Notes: generated by a model not told the origin, from the letters alone. A DNA stretch of 8,166 nucleotides from Endozoicomonadaceae bacterium (GCA_023146365.1 JAGLCE010000162.1:1-8166), one strand, 5' to 3'. Shown: positions 1-6,978, counted from the stretch's first letter. Translations and numbers: made by a program.

Positions 1-319
1 CTCACAAGCAGTTCGGCCCTCTTCCACGGGTAACGATAAAAATGTACCGTTAAATTCTTCTTCAAATCCAGAGAGAAATGCTTTACGTGTTGATGGGGAT
101 CGACTAAAAACGCGCAGTTACTCACAAGCAGTTCGGCCCTCTTCCACGGGTAACGATAAAAATGTACCGTTAAATTCTTCTTCAAATCCAGAGAGAAATG
201 CTTTACGTGTTGATGTGGATCGACCAAAAGCGCGCAGCTGCTCACAAGCAGTTCGGCCCTCTTTCACGGGTAACGATATATCGTTAAATACTTATTCAAA
301 TTCAAGGAGGGATACTTTA
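1..319 (+). repeat. 120-bp in-frame tandem repeats at the N-terminal part of the RAP gene
   Basis: Unit 1 (1-120) and unit 2 (121-240) differ at only 5 of 120 positions (96/216, 105/225, 110/230, 118/238, 120/240); the first 95 bases are identical. Unit 3 (241-319) starts with 38 bases carrying one mismatch, then has lost 6 bases and diverges. The period is 40 codons, so the reading frame is kept. The array may continue left of the window. Such high identity implies recent duplication or gene conversion. Confidence 0.95.
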
Positions 320-2770
320 ATAAGTGAACCAGTCAAAAAATTATTATTAGAAATTGACGTAATAACCGCTTTGAATATCGACCAGGAAAAAAAAGAATGG
401 AAGTATAATTATTTTATACTAAAAATACGGCCACATGATTTCACACAGGAAGATAAAATAGTATTTATTAAAAAGATTAGTCTATGGATACCAGTTTTCC
501 CATGCTGGAGCTGTAAATTAAAGTCGATGTTGCATCGTCAGTTAAGGTTGCTTGGTATATTTTCAAAAATAACAACAGAGATTCAGTTGTTGCAAGTAAA
601 GTTAATGGAATCGTTGATTTCGGCGATTAATATTGACTGCCAAACCAATCCGGAATCAATTAATCCTATTAGCCTGTCTAGTTTACTAACTGATATAAAG
701 TTTGTTATTGATCATGATGATTCACTATTAAAAGAGCTATCTCCAAAAGTTGATAATATAATAGTTGAAATATTGGCCATAATAGCTTCATGTAAAAAAA
801 GATTTACATGGAATACTATCGGCGGCTCGATATCGGCTATAGTTAAACTTCTGCAGAAAAATAGATTGAGTAAAAACGATAACTGTGTTAGAGGTGCAAT
901 TTGTTTTTTATTGAAACGTATAGCTGAAGAGAAAAGTAAATTCGCATTATTCCAACTAGAATATATATGTTTAGACATTAAATCACTGATCCAGATTGGA
1001 ATGGCAACGGATACAAATAATAGTGGTGTTAATGTAGCTATATTACTCTTGCCCTATATAAGTAAGCAGCTAGCAAATATTAGTGCGCAACAAATTCATA
1101 GACTTTTAACATCTATTAGCTATCTTGCAGAGAAATCCCCATCAAAAAAACATTCCCACTTTAATGAAGTAATAAATATATTGTTGTGTGCTATACCTAA
1201 AAGGTCAGAATATTTTAATTTTGATAATATCATGAATGTTTTTTACTCATTAGCGACTTTTTTAGATATTGGTTTAATTAAAGGAAATGAATTATTTTTC
1301 ACGGAGGCAGCCGCTTCATTGACCCCTAGACTAATAAAAGAAATTAAAAAGTATTCTGGTGGCCATATTTGTACGCTTATCAGGTGCATCGGAAAATTTA
1401 TATATATTAATCCTAATCTTATATCTAAATTTGAGAGCGTATTCAGACAACTCCTAGATATTGCACCAAAAAGAACATGTAATGAGAGTGTGTATTCTTT
1501 ATCCATTATGCTGTGGGGTATAGGATCCGTAGCTAACAAAATTGTTTTTAATGCGAAGTCTATTGATAATATATCTAAAATATACAATTTAACAATCGAT
1601 CGTTTAAAAAAAAATGTCGAACACCTCCCTTTTTCTGATGTCTCTAGCATACTATGGGGCTTCGGACAATTGATGGAGTATAAGCTGGTGCATGAGGATT
1701 CACATAAATCGTCACTTCCATTATTTGTTATCAATCAGTTAAATTTTTTCTTGGACACTGAAGAGAGTTTTGGTAAGGAAGTTACGATTATAATACTTGA
1801 CCGTATATCAAAACTGTTGCTTTATGTCTCAGATTTGAATTTTAAATTGGTAGACAGGTTTTTTGTTAAATTTATAACTTTGTTATCTGCATGGCAAAAT
1901 AAAATAACAGCGACAAATGCCTGTAAAATAATAGGGAGTATTGGTAAATTGACATGCACAGGAGGCAAGTGGACGAAGGATGTGAATACATTCAACGAGG
2001 CACTACTAGATAGTATAATCAGGCAAGGTACAAAAAACACACAGAAAGTGCCGGTAAAAAGAATATTACACACGCTTGATTACTTAACGATAACAGGATT
2101 ACAGTTGAAAAACATGAAAGATTTCCTTCGTCATATTATACGAAGTAATATTATACGTGATTTAAAAATGACAAAAAATAAATCGTGGATGTTATCATCT
2201 ATAACCTATTTTTATAGTTGGTATGATGAAGGCGAACCGTTGAAAAAGGATTTACGTAAAGAGATGCTCTTTTTAGTCAATAAAATAGACAAAAAATTCT
2301 CGGAAGATGAATCAGATAAATCAGATAAATCAGATAAGCAAGAAGAATATCCTAGTATATCTATGTCAAGTGCTAAATTCTGGCTAGGGACTGGTGATGA
2401 CAATATGAATATAAATTACACCCCAACAATATCCAATAAGCAGAAACATGTGCTATTTGAATTAAGGAAAAGGTATGCCGATTGCAAAATAGAATCTGAG
2501 GTTAGTCTGGGTGGCCAGTCGCCGGTTGATATAGTTTTGCCCGAGTTTATGTTAGCTGTTGAAGTTAATGGCCCCCAGCATTATTTGGATTATTTGGATG
2601 ATTGCAAAATTCTAAATGGTAAATCTATTTCAAAATATAATGCATGCATGGTAATGGGATATACTGTGATTCATATTTCTATCGCAAAAATAAACGTTAA
2701 AGAATCAAAAAATCTTCTTTCATTGTATCAAAAAATAGATGACCATATTGCGGAGTATAAATCCAATTAA
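2..2770 (+). CDS. RAP-domain protein with OPR/HPR-like helical repeats, 5' end outside the window
   Basis: The frame is open from base 2 to the TAA at 2768-2770 (922 residues, numbered here from base 2) and contains no ATG, GTG or TTG before base 215, so the true start lies upstream. Residues 1 to about 106 are 40-residue tandem repeats (core SQAVRPSSTGND). The body is helical and Lys/Ile/Leu-rich, with repeat-like motifs such as IMLWGIGSV (Trp505) and SSILWGFGQL (Trp552), 47 residues apart, resembling FASTK, OPR and HPR repeats. An acidic SDKSDKSDK linker (771-779) precedes a C-terminal RAP domain from about residue 816, with VDIVLP (Asp843) and LAVEVNGPQHY (Glu854, Asn856, Gly857, His860), reminiscent of the restriction-endonuclease-like fold. 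RAP proteins mostly act on RNA in mitochondria and plastids; bacterial members are sporadic. A role as a host-directed effector is inference. No secretion signal can be judged because the N-terminus is missing. The gene is much more AT-rich than the aldolase downstream, suggesting transfer. Confidence 0.85.
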   Translation, partial: SQAVRPSSTGNDKNVPLNSSSNPERNALRVDGDRLKTRSYSQAVRPSSTGNDKNVPLNSSSNPERNALRVDVDRPKARSCSQAVRPSFTGNDISLNTYSNSRRDTLISEPVKKLLLEIDVITALNIDQEKKEWKYNYFILKIRPHDFTQEDKIVFIKKISLWIPVFPCWSCKLKSMLHRQLRLLGIFSKITTEIQLLQVKLMESLISAINIDCQTNPESINPISLSSLLTDIKFVIDHDDSLLKELSPKVDNIIVEILAIIASCKKRFTWNTIGGSISAIVKLLQKNRLSKNDNCVRGAICFLLKRIAEEKSKFALFQLEYICLDIKSLIQIGMATDTNNSGVNVAILLLPYISKQLANISAQQIHRLLTSISYLAEKSPSKKHSHFNEVINILLCAIPKRSEYFNFDNIMNVFYSLATFLDIGLIKGNELFFTEAAASLTPRLIKEIKKYSGGHICTLIRCIGKFIYINPNLISKFESVFRQLLDIAPKRTCNESVYSLSIMLWGIGSVANKIVFNAKSIDNISKIYNLTIDRLKKNVEHLPFSDVSSILWGFGQLMEYKLVHEDSHKSSLPLFVINQLNFFLDTEESFGKEVTIIILDRISKLLLYVSDLNFKLVDRFFVKFITLLSAWQNKITATNACKIIGSIGKLTCTGGKWTKDVNTFNEALLDSIIRQGTKNTQKVPVKRILHTLDYLTITGLQLKNMKDFLRHIIRSNIIRDLKMTKNKSWMLSSITYFYSWYDEGEPLKKDLRKEMLFLVNKIDKKFSEDESDKSDKSDKQEEYPSISMSSAKFWLGTGDDNMNINYTPTISNKQKHVLFELRKRYADCKIESEVSLGGQSPVDIVLPEFMLAVEVNGPQHYLDYLDDCKILNGKSISKYNACMVMGYTVIHISIAKINVKESKNLLSLYQKIDDHIAEYKSN
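2312..2338 (+). repeat. Three 9-bp repeats encoding SDKSDKSDK
   Basis: TCAGATAAA occurs twice, followed by TCAGATAAG, all in frame in the RAP gene. They form a charged, probably flexible linker between the helical body and the RAP domain. Copy number could vary by slippage without breaking the frame. Confidence 0.9.
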
Positions 2771-2862
2771 ATGAACAATATAATATTGAATCAACCCAGC
2801 ATGTTTCGATTTATTGCTAGCGATGTATTACTCGAAATGCTCTATGACGATACTTTAGTTTT

Positions 2863-2979
2863 TTAGTTTTGCAACCGGACCGAGAAGAACTGATGGTTTT
2901 TTATAGTTTTCCGGCGATACATAGGCAGAGAATTCGAACAAATAAAAACCTGTTGAACCATCAAGGGTGTATACGTGCC
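2863..2979 (+). pseudogene. IS256-family transposase remnant
   Basis: The plus-strand frame starting at 2863 reads DREELMVFYSFPAIHRQRI followed by RTN, then stops at TAG 2980-2982. This closely resembles the conserved IS256 (Mutator-type) segment that I recall as DRDELLAFYDFPAEHW followed by hlRTTNPIES. Only about 39 codons survive, there is no start codon, and the similarity fades after RTN, so it cannot be functional. It lies about 90 bases after the RAP gene stop and on the same strand. The match is by motif memory, not by alignment; a chance match seems unlikely over about 20 positions. Confidence 0.6.
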
Positions 2980-2991
2980 TAGTGATCCTGA

Positions 2992-3031
2992 TCATGGGGC
3001 TCGACTAAAAACACGCAGTGACTCACGAGCA
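2992..3031 (+). repeat. Stray partial copy of the RAP-gene repeat
   Basis: These 40 bases match 91-130 of the N-terminal repeat array at 35 of 40 positions and in the same orientation. Translated in the equivalent frame the piece reads ARLKTRSDSRA against DRLKTRSYSQA in the array. Similarity ends sharply at 3032, where the minus-strand transposase remnant begins. Confidence 0.8.
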
Positions 3032-3224
3032 AACCGCAGAATATATTGGCGACTTGATTTTACCAGCTGGACTGCCTGATCAATCAGTTTCTGCATAACC
3101 ATTTTTAACCGACGTCGTTTGGTCATATGACGAACCGGTGAGTCTGCCCCTAACAACGTCTTTTGCCCCAGCAGCGCAAAACATTGTAGACCAGCGCTCC
3201 CAAGCTCATGACCAGTGCATTTAT
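3032..3224 (-). pseudogene. Frameshifted transposase C-terminal remnant (IS1380/IS4-like DDE family)
   Basis: On the minus strand, the frame from 3224 reads INALVMSLGALVYNVLR, a typical C-terminal helix of DDE transposases. A frameshift at about 3168-3176 moves the reading into another frame, which continues GQKTLLGADSPVRHMTKRR and then a Lys/Arg-rich stretch ending QYILRF at 3031. The Arg-rich helix after a VRH motif is what I recall of IS1380-like tails. The catalytic DDE residues are absent. An open minus-strand frame of 85 codons (2992-3249) covers much of this but is an artefact: its first part is out of frame with the transposase and its last 12 codons are the antisense of the stray RAP repeat. 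Family assignment is from memory; transposase identity is fairly secure, IS1380 less so. Confidence 0.65.
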
Positions 3225-3392
3225 GGAAAATTACTCGCTTCAAAAACATAATTGTGACCTCTGTGTCATTTAAACCAGCGCTAATCTGTCATACACTCTA
3301 TACCACCTTTGTCTCGCGGTTATCCTGACTAACGTCAGTACTATGTCCGAGAGTGCGAATATTATGTCAAATGTCAATGATGAGGATCAGTC

Positions 3393-4457
3393 ATGGCTTT
3401 AATCAGCATGCGTCAGCTGTTGGATCACGCTGCAGAACACGGTTATGGTGTCCCTGCGTTCAACGTCAACAACTTAGAGCAAATACGTGCCATCATGATG
3501 GCAGCGGATAAGACCGATAGCCCCGTGATCGTCCAAGCCTCTGCTGGTGCTCGTAAATACGCCGGTGCCCCGTTTTTACGTCATTTAATTTTGGCGGCGA
3601 TTGAGGAATTTCCTCATATCCCCGTGGTGATGCATCAAGATCACGGTACGTCACCAGATATCTGCCAACGCTCCATCCAGCTGGGCTTTAGCTCTGTGAT
3701 GATGGACGGCTCTCTGCTGGCTGATGGAAAAACACCGTCTAACTGGGACTACAATATCGAAGTGACCCGTCGTACTGTCATGATGGCGCATGCCTGCGGC
3801 GTCTCCGTAGAAGGTGAGCTGGGCTGCCTAGGTTCTCTGGAAACCGGTCAAGCGGGTGAAGAAGATGGCGTGGGCGCAGTGGGTGTTCTAAGCCACGACC
3901 AACTGCTGACTAATCCTGATGAAGCGGCAGAATTTGTGAAGCTGACCGGTGCGGATGCGTTAGCTATTGCTTGCGGCACCAGTCACGGAGCTTACAAGTT
4001 TACCCGTCCGCCCACTGACGACATTTTGGCCATTGATCGGATTAAGGCGATTCATGAGTGTATTCCGAACACCCACTTGGTGATGCACGGCTCTTCCAGT
4101 GTACCTCAAGAGTGGCTGGCCATTATCAACCAATACGGCGGTGAAATTCCGGAAACCTACGGCGTGCCGATTGAACAGATTCAAGAAGGCATCAAGTACG
4201 GTGTCCGTAAGGTCAATATTGATACTGACCTTCGCCTAGCCTCAACGGGTGCCATCCGTCGCTTTCTTGCGAAGAACCCCGCAGAGTTCGATCCGCGCAA
4301 ATACTTTGCCGAAACCATTAAGGCGATGACTGATATCTGTACTGTCCGTTATGAAGCGTTTGGTACTGCGGGTAACGCTAGTAAGATCAAACCGATCAAT
4401 CTGGAAGCTATGTTTCAGCGTTATGATAGCGGCGAGCTGGGGGCGAAGATTTCCTGA
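3393..4457 (+). CDS. fba: Fructose-bisphosphate aldolase class II, Calvin-cycle subtype
   Basis: This enzyme cleaves fructose 1,6-bisphosphate reversibly into dihydroxyacetone phosphate and glyceraldehyde 3-phosphate, in the cytosol, for glycolysis and gluconeogenesis. The 354 residues are full length for the subtype. Visible landmarks are MHQDHGTSP with catalytic Asp83 and zinc ligand His84, VSVEGELGCLG (Glu140/Glu142), GTSHGAYKF (His198), MHGSSSVP (His232) and the substrate-binding KVNIDTD (275-279). The ATG has TGAGGA at 3381-3386 at good spacing, and MALISMRQLLDHAAEHGYG is the usual family N-terminus. The gene is GC-richer than the RAP gene and shows no lesions. A terminator follows closely, so it is probably transcribed alone from the 3250-3392 region, where I cannot pick a promoter with confidence. 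Confidence 0.98.
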   Translation: MALISMRQLLDHAAEHGYGVPAFNVNNLEQIRAIMMAADKTDSPVIVQASAGARKYAGAPFLRHLILAAIEEFPHIPVVMHQDHGTSPDICQRSIQLGFSSVMMDGSLLADGKTPSNWDYNIEVTRRTVMMAHACGVSVEGELGCLGSLETGQAGEEDGVGAVGVLSHDQLLTNPDEAAEFVKLTGADALAIACGTSHGAYKFTRPPTDDILAIDRIKAIHECIPNTHLVMHGSSSVPQEWLAIINQYGGEIPETYGVPIEQIQEGIKYGVRKVNIDTDLRLASTGAIRRFLAKNPAEFDPRKYFAETIKAMTDICTVRYEAFGTAGNASKIKPINLEAMFQRYDSGELGAKIS

Positions 4458-4464
4458 CTCTAAG

Positions 4465-4503
4465 CAGCAAGGGAGAGTGTCAAGATTGCCCTTGCTGATT
4501 TTA
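4465..4503 (+). terminator. Rho-independent terminator after the aldolase
   Basis: A perfect 9-bp stem, CAGCAAGGG (4465-4473) with CCCTTGCTG (4489-4497), encloses a 15-base loop and is followed by ATTTTAT. It starts 8 bases after the aldolase stop. The T-tract is short, so efficiency is uncertain. Confidence 0.65.
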
Positions 4504-4552
4504 TAGTGGATTCATCTGTGCTGGCTATCATTCGGACGTCTTTCTTAATCTT

Positions 4553-4557
4553 GGAGG
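4553..4557 (+). promoter_or_regulatory. Ribosome binding site that sets the lipoprotein start
   Basis: GGAGG lies 8 bases before the ATG at 4566, an ideal distance, but only 2 bases before the in-frame ATG at 4560 and downstream of the in-frame codon at 4506. This argues for a start at 4566. Confidence 0.75.
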
Positions 4558-4565
4558 TTATGACA

Positions 4566-4802
4566 ATGCATCGCTCTCTTACTGTCTTTTTGTCTTCTTT
4601 TTCCATACTCGTTTGCTTAATATTAGGCGGTTGTTCCTCATCACCTCATCTCATTAAATTGAATGATGGACGTGAGATTGCCACTCTCGACATGCCGAGT
4701 TACGATGACAACACTGGCTTTTACCATTTCAAAGTAGCAGCGACTGGCGAAGAGATGCAACTGAATCAGACTCTAATTGAATTCATCGTAAAAAAGCAAT
4801 AA
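4566..4802 (+). CDS. Small outer-membrane lipoprotein, YgdI/YgdR (DUF903) family
   Basis: The 78-residue product starts MHRSLTVF, has a hydrophobic signal segment and a lipobox LGGC with the lipidated cysteine at residue 23. The residue after Cys is Ser, so no Asp retention signal is seen and outer-membrane sorting is expected. The mature part (about 56 residues) reads LIKLNDGREIATLDMPSYDD, then a DNTGFYHFK-type stretch and an ELNQT-like end, matching the short SH3-like fold of E. coli YgdI/YgdR as I remember it. The biochemical role of that family is not established. The open frame extends back to 4506, but the ribosome binding site favours 4566. It stands alone between the aldolase terminator and a 247-base gap, and is intact. 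Confidence 0.85.
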   Translation: MHRSLTVFLSSFSILVCLILGGCSSSPHLIKLNDGREIATLDMPSYDDNTGFYHFKVAATGEEMQLNQTLIEFIVKKQ

Positions 4803-5049
4803 TGGTTACGCAAAAATATATTATATCAGGAATAAATAAAGAAATTGCTTGCTCAATTCATTATGGTTAAAGCATCACCGAAAAAGGTCATTATTGGGTG
4901 ATAATTTTGACTATCATTCCTTTTGTATGAGTATGTGACCATAAGCATAAGCTATGGTACGCTTTCCTGTATTTTTTGTGTACTGTGCAGTTAGTCAAAC
5001 AATAACTATAAGAACTCAGACAAATACGCCACTCACCTTGCTGTGAGCA
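4803..5049. other. AT-rich intergenic region upstream of the hydrolase
   Basis: No gene is visible. A 6-bp inverted repeat, ATCACC (4874-4879) with GGTGAT (4897-4902) followed by AATTTT, could be a weak terminator for the lipoprotein. A second small inverted repeat, CCATA/TATGG, lies near 4939-4957. A promoter for the hydrolase must lie here, but I see no convincing -35/-10 pair. Confidence 0.4.
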
Positions 5050-6066
5050 ATGGCAGCGACACTCCATATAATGTTGCTTATTTTAGGATTAAAAGGACGA
5101 ACGGATTTGAATCGGCAGATCATAAACAACCTAAAATCTTCCCTGCCAACATTAGCGTTAGGGGCGTCGATGACACCCAACGTCTACTTGCAGCAGTATC
5201 TTGATTTTTATTCCACGGCTCCCGAGTATTTTAGCGTGGATGTTCAGCATGACATTGGTCGGCTAGTGATGGATGACTATCAGCTGGCTATTCAAATCTG
5301 GCGGCCCGCACATCCGATTGGCACAGTGTTTATTGTGCACGGTTATTACGATCATGCCGGACTATATAGCCACCTTGTTCGTTTCTGGTTGGAACAGGGT
5401 TATGTGGTCATGATGCATGATTTGCCGGGACATGGCTTGTCATCAGGCAGTGTCGCTAGTATTGATTGCTTCAGTCGTTACTCCATGATTTTTCGGCACT
5501 GCCTTGAGTGGGCTCAAGGGAGACTGCCCAGCCCGTGGTGTTTATTAGGACAGAGTACCGGTGGCGCAATTATCACGGATGTCTTGGTCAATGCCCCAGA
5601 GTTACTGGAGCGTTATGCGATCGTGGATGTTTTCCTGATGGCGCCACTGGTGAGACCCTCTTTCTGGTATTTGGGGCTTGCGCAGTACTTTCTGCTTCGA
5701 AATTTTGTCTCATCGATACCCCGTTCTCGCACAAAGAGCTCCAATGATCAAGCGTTCCTGACCTTTCTGGCGAATGACCCGTTGCAGTCCAATATCCTGC
5801 CTGTTGAATGGGTAGGCGCTTTACATCAGTGGATACGCCGCATTGAATCTGTTCGTAAAGCCTGTCCATGCTCCCCCTTGATTATCCAAGGTCAACGAGA
5901 CAATACGGTAGACTGGCGCCATAACCTAAAAGTCATGAAGTGCCTGTATACCGATCCCGAGATTCTCATGATTTCAGAAGGCTATCATCACTTAGCCAAT
6001 GAAATTGAGAGTATCCGCAATCAATATTTTAATGCTATCCGCACACGACTGGATCAAAGTCAATGA
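5050..6066 (+). CDS. Alpha/beta hydrolase (serine aminopeptidase S33 / lysophospholipase-like)
   Basis: The 338-residue protein has the Hydrolase_4 type alpha/beta fold related to monoacylglycerol lipase and lysophospholipase PldB. The oxyanion motif VHGYYDHAGLY begins near residue 96, HDLPGHGLSSG follows at 123-133, the nucleophile elbow is GQSTGG with Ser169, the acid is probably Asp284 in GQRDNTVDW, and the catalytic His is 313 or 314 in GYHHLANE. The complete triad suggests an active cytosolic esterase or lipase; the substrate is unknown. The N-terminal 10 residues are hydrophobic but do not look like a signal peptide. I keep the ATG at 5050 because relatives I recall also have about 30 residues before the YLxFY segment, though its ribosome binding site is weak. 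The ATG at 5170, preceded by AGGGG, is an alternative. Its former operon partner just downstream is broken. Confidence 0.9.
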   Translation: MAATLHIMLLILGLKGRTDLNRQIINNLKSSLPTLALGASMTPNVYLQQYLDFYSTAPEYFSVDVQHDIGRLVMDDYQLAIQIWRPAHPIGTVFIVHGYYDHAGLYSHLVRFWLEQGYVVMMHDLPGHGLSSGSVASIDCFSRYSMIFRHCLEWAQGRLPSPWCLLGQSTGGAIITDVLVNAPELLERYAIVDVFLMAPLVRPSFWYLGLAQYFLLRNFVSSIPRSRTKSSNDQAFLTFLANDPLQSNILPVEWVGALHQWIRRIESVRKACPCSPLIIQGQRDNTVDWRHNLKVMKCLYTDPEILMISEGYHHLANEIESIRNQYFNAIRTRLDQSQ

Positions 6067-6097
6067 TTCTGTATCTATCTTTGGGGAGCATTGGTTA

Positions 6098-6517
6098 ATG
6101 GTCAGCCATCACAAATGGGTAAACCAAGCACGCTCGGAAATCATTCATTAATAGAAGGCATTAGTCGTCCAAGAGTGGGACTGTCATTTATTTCATCCGT
6201 AGTGGATACTATGATAACCATACTTGATGCCGCATCTATTGCCACAACCTACTGGCTGAATAAAAATATCAGTCGCAAGGTTAGTGCCAGCACCGATACT
6301 AACTTGCTTGGTGTATTGACCATTGCGACTAGTATGCTGGAGCGCGGAAAAAAAGGGTTCCATTATAACATTGCCGTACGACGCTGGAGATCGTTATATC
6401 AATACGTATTACAATGCTGATTGAGTGGCTGCTAAAATCGGTGATATCAGCATTTGGGAACAGGCGCTGGAAACACTGAGCATCACTGGACGTTTACCGT
6501 CCCGATACCGACAATGA
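6098..6517 (+). pseudogene. PLP-dependent cysteine synthase pseudogene with internal deletion, frameshift and stop
   Basis: The ATG at 6098 has GGGGAG at 6083-6088 and encodes MVSHHKWVNQARSEIIH before a stop; the WVxxA start is typical of cysteine synthase-like proteins (PLP enzymes related to CysK/CBS). Another frame then carries the C-terminal part: SLIEGISRPRV, LDAASI, and SASTDTN, which corresponds to the PLP-phosphate loop GxSTGTN. At an A7 run (6348-6354) one extra A shifts the frame again; the family ending GSIITLPYDAGDRY and then INTYYNAD continues after it. The next codon is TGA (6422-6424) where Trp is expected, and the tail runs on to TGA 6515-6517. About 420 bases remain of a gene normally slightly over 1 kb. 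The PLP lysine region is deleted between about 6135 and 6150. The start is 31 bases after the hydrolase stop, so the two were probably cotranscribed. Confidence 0.85.
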
Positions 6518-6931
6518 TGGTAGAGAGTTGCGCTTTTACGCTCACTGGCATAAAAGGCCATAATTTTATCACTTTTCGCCCCTCTTTTTTTGATTATAAG
6601 AGAAGATAACTCTGGAACAAAAACTTTCCGTGCATTACAGCAAGGCAAGCATCGTTTAATGAGCGGTATACGCCCACGAAAAGCCTTAAACTACTTTAAT
6701 TCGATTGAGCTTTTATCGGACAAGCGTGTGTCACTTATGCTGGTATATCTAGACTATATTGAAAGTTACCGATACCCATAGACTCAACCAAACATGATAC
6801 TTTTATATCACACTCAATAGTGTTTCCATATATAGTATCGGTCAATTTATTTTCCTCTATTTTCCCCTGTTATTTAAATCCAGGCAATTAATAAATCAAC
6901 AAACAAAATAAATTTGAATATATTTATGAAC
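6518..6931. other. Gene-poor region, probably decayed sequence
   Basis: This stretch of over 400 bases has no gene I recognise. The only longer frame is 6590-6781 (63 codons, TTG start, containing RALQQGKHRLMSGIRPRKAL). It is open back to 6554 but has no ribosome binding site and no family resemblance I can name; it may be a tiny gene or, more likely, debris. The sequence becomes very AT-rich after 6780, as expected for a regulatory region ahead of the DUF3144 gene. Confidence 0.5.
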
Positions 6932-6960
6932 TTTTCAGGAAAAAAATTTTCTCATATAGT
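6932..6960 (+). promoter_or_regulatory. Candidate sigma-70 promoter for the DUF3144 gene
   Basis: TTTTCA (6932-6937, 4 of 6 matches to the -35 consensus) and TATAGT (6955-6960, 5 of 6 matches to -10) are separated by exactly 17 bases in an AT-rich context. Transcription would start near 6967 and give a leader of about 50 bases. Chosen by eye. Confidence 0.45.
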
Positions 6961-6978
6961 AAGACGCAGACGTTTTAC
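6959..6978 (+). promoter_or_regulatory. Hairpin in the leader of the DUF3144 gene
   Basis: As RNA, GUAAGACG (6959-6966) pairs with CGUUUUAC (6971-6978) over 8 bp, including one G-U pair, around a CAGA loop. Outside it, ATATAGT (6954-6960) and ACTATAT (6984-6990) form a second inverted repeat overlapping the proposed -10 box. This could be an operator or an RNA structure; the proposed transcription start would leave only part of the stem in the RNA. Confidence 0.35.

Noticed and set aside
1..319. Possible CRISPR-like or direct-repeat array
   Set aside because: Units are 120 bp and contiguous, without spacers, and are read in frame as protein; this is a coding tandem repeat.
304..326. Strong AAGGAGG as a ribosome binding site for an internal start of the RAP gene
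   Set aside because: No in-frame ATG, GTG or TTG follows at a useful distance (the GTG at 324 is in another frame); the motif is part of codons in the third repeat.
712..2403. Minus-strand open frames inside the RAP gene
   Set aside because: They lie wholly inside a long coding frame with clear protein features, and none resembles a known family.
2771..2865. ATG directly after the RAP stop, 31 codons
   Set aside because: No ribosome binding site and no recognisable product; it leads into the IS256-like debris.
4506..4565. Longer N-terminus for the small lipoprotein
   Set aside because: It would put residues before the signal peptide, and the GGAGG at 4553-4557 fits the ATG at 4566.
5508..5869. 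Overlapping frames on both strands within the hydrolase gene
   Set aside because: Out-of-frame shadows of a gene with an intact catalytic triad.
6409..6648. 79-codon minus-strand frame
   Set aside because: Largely antisense to the cysteine synthase pseudogene tail, with no family resemblance.
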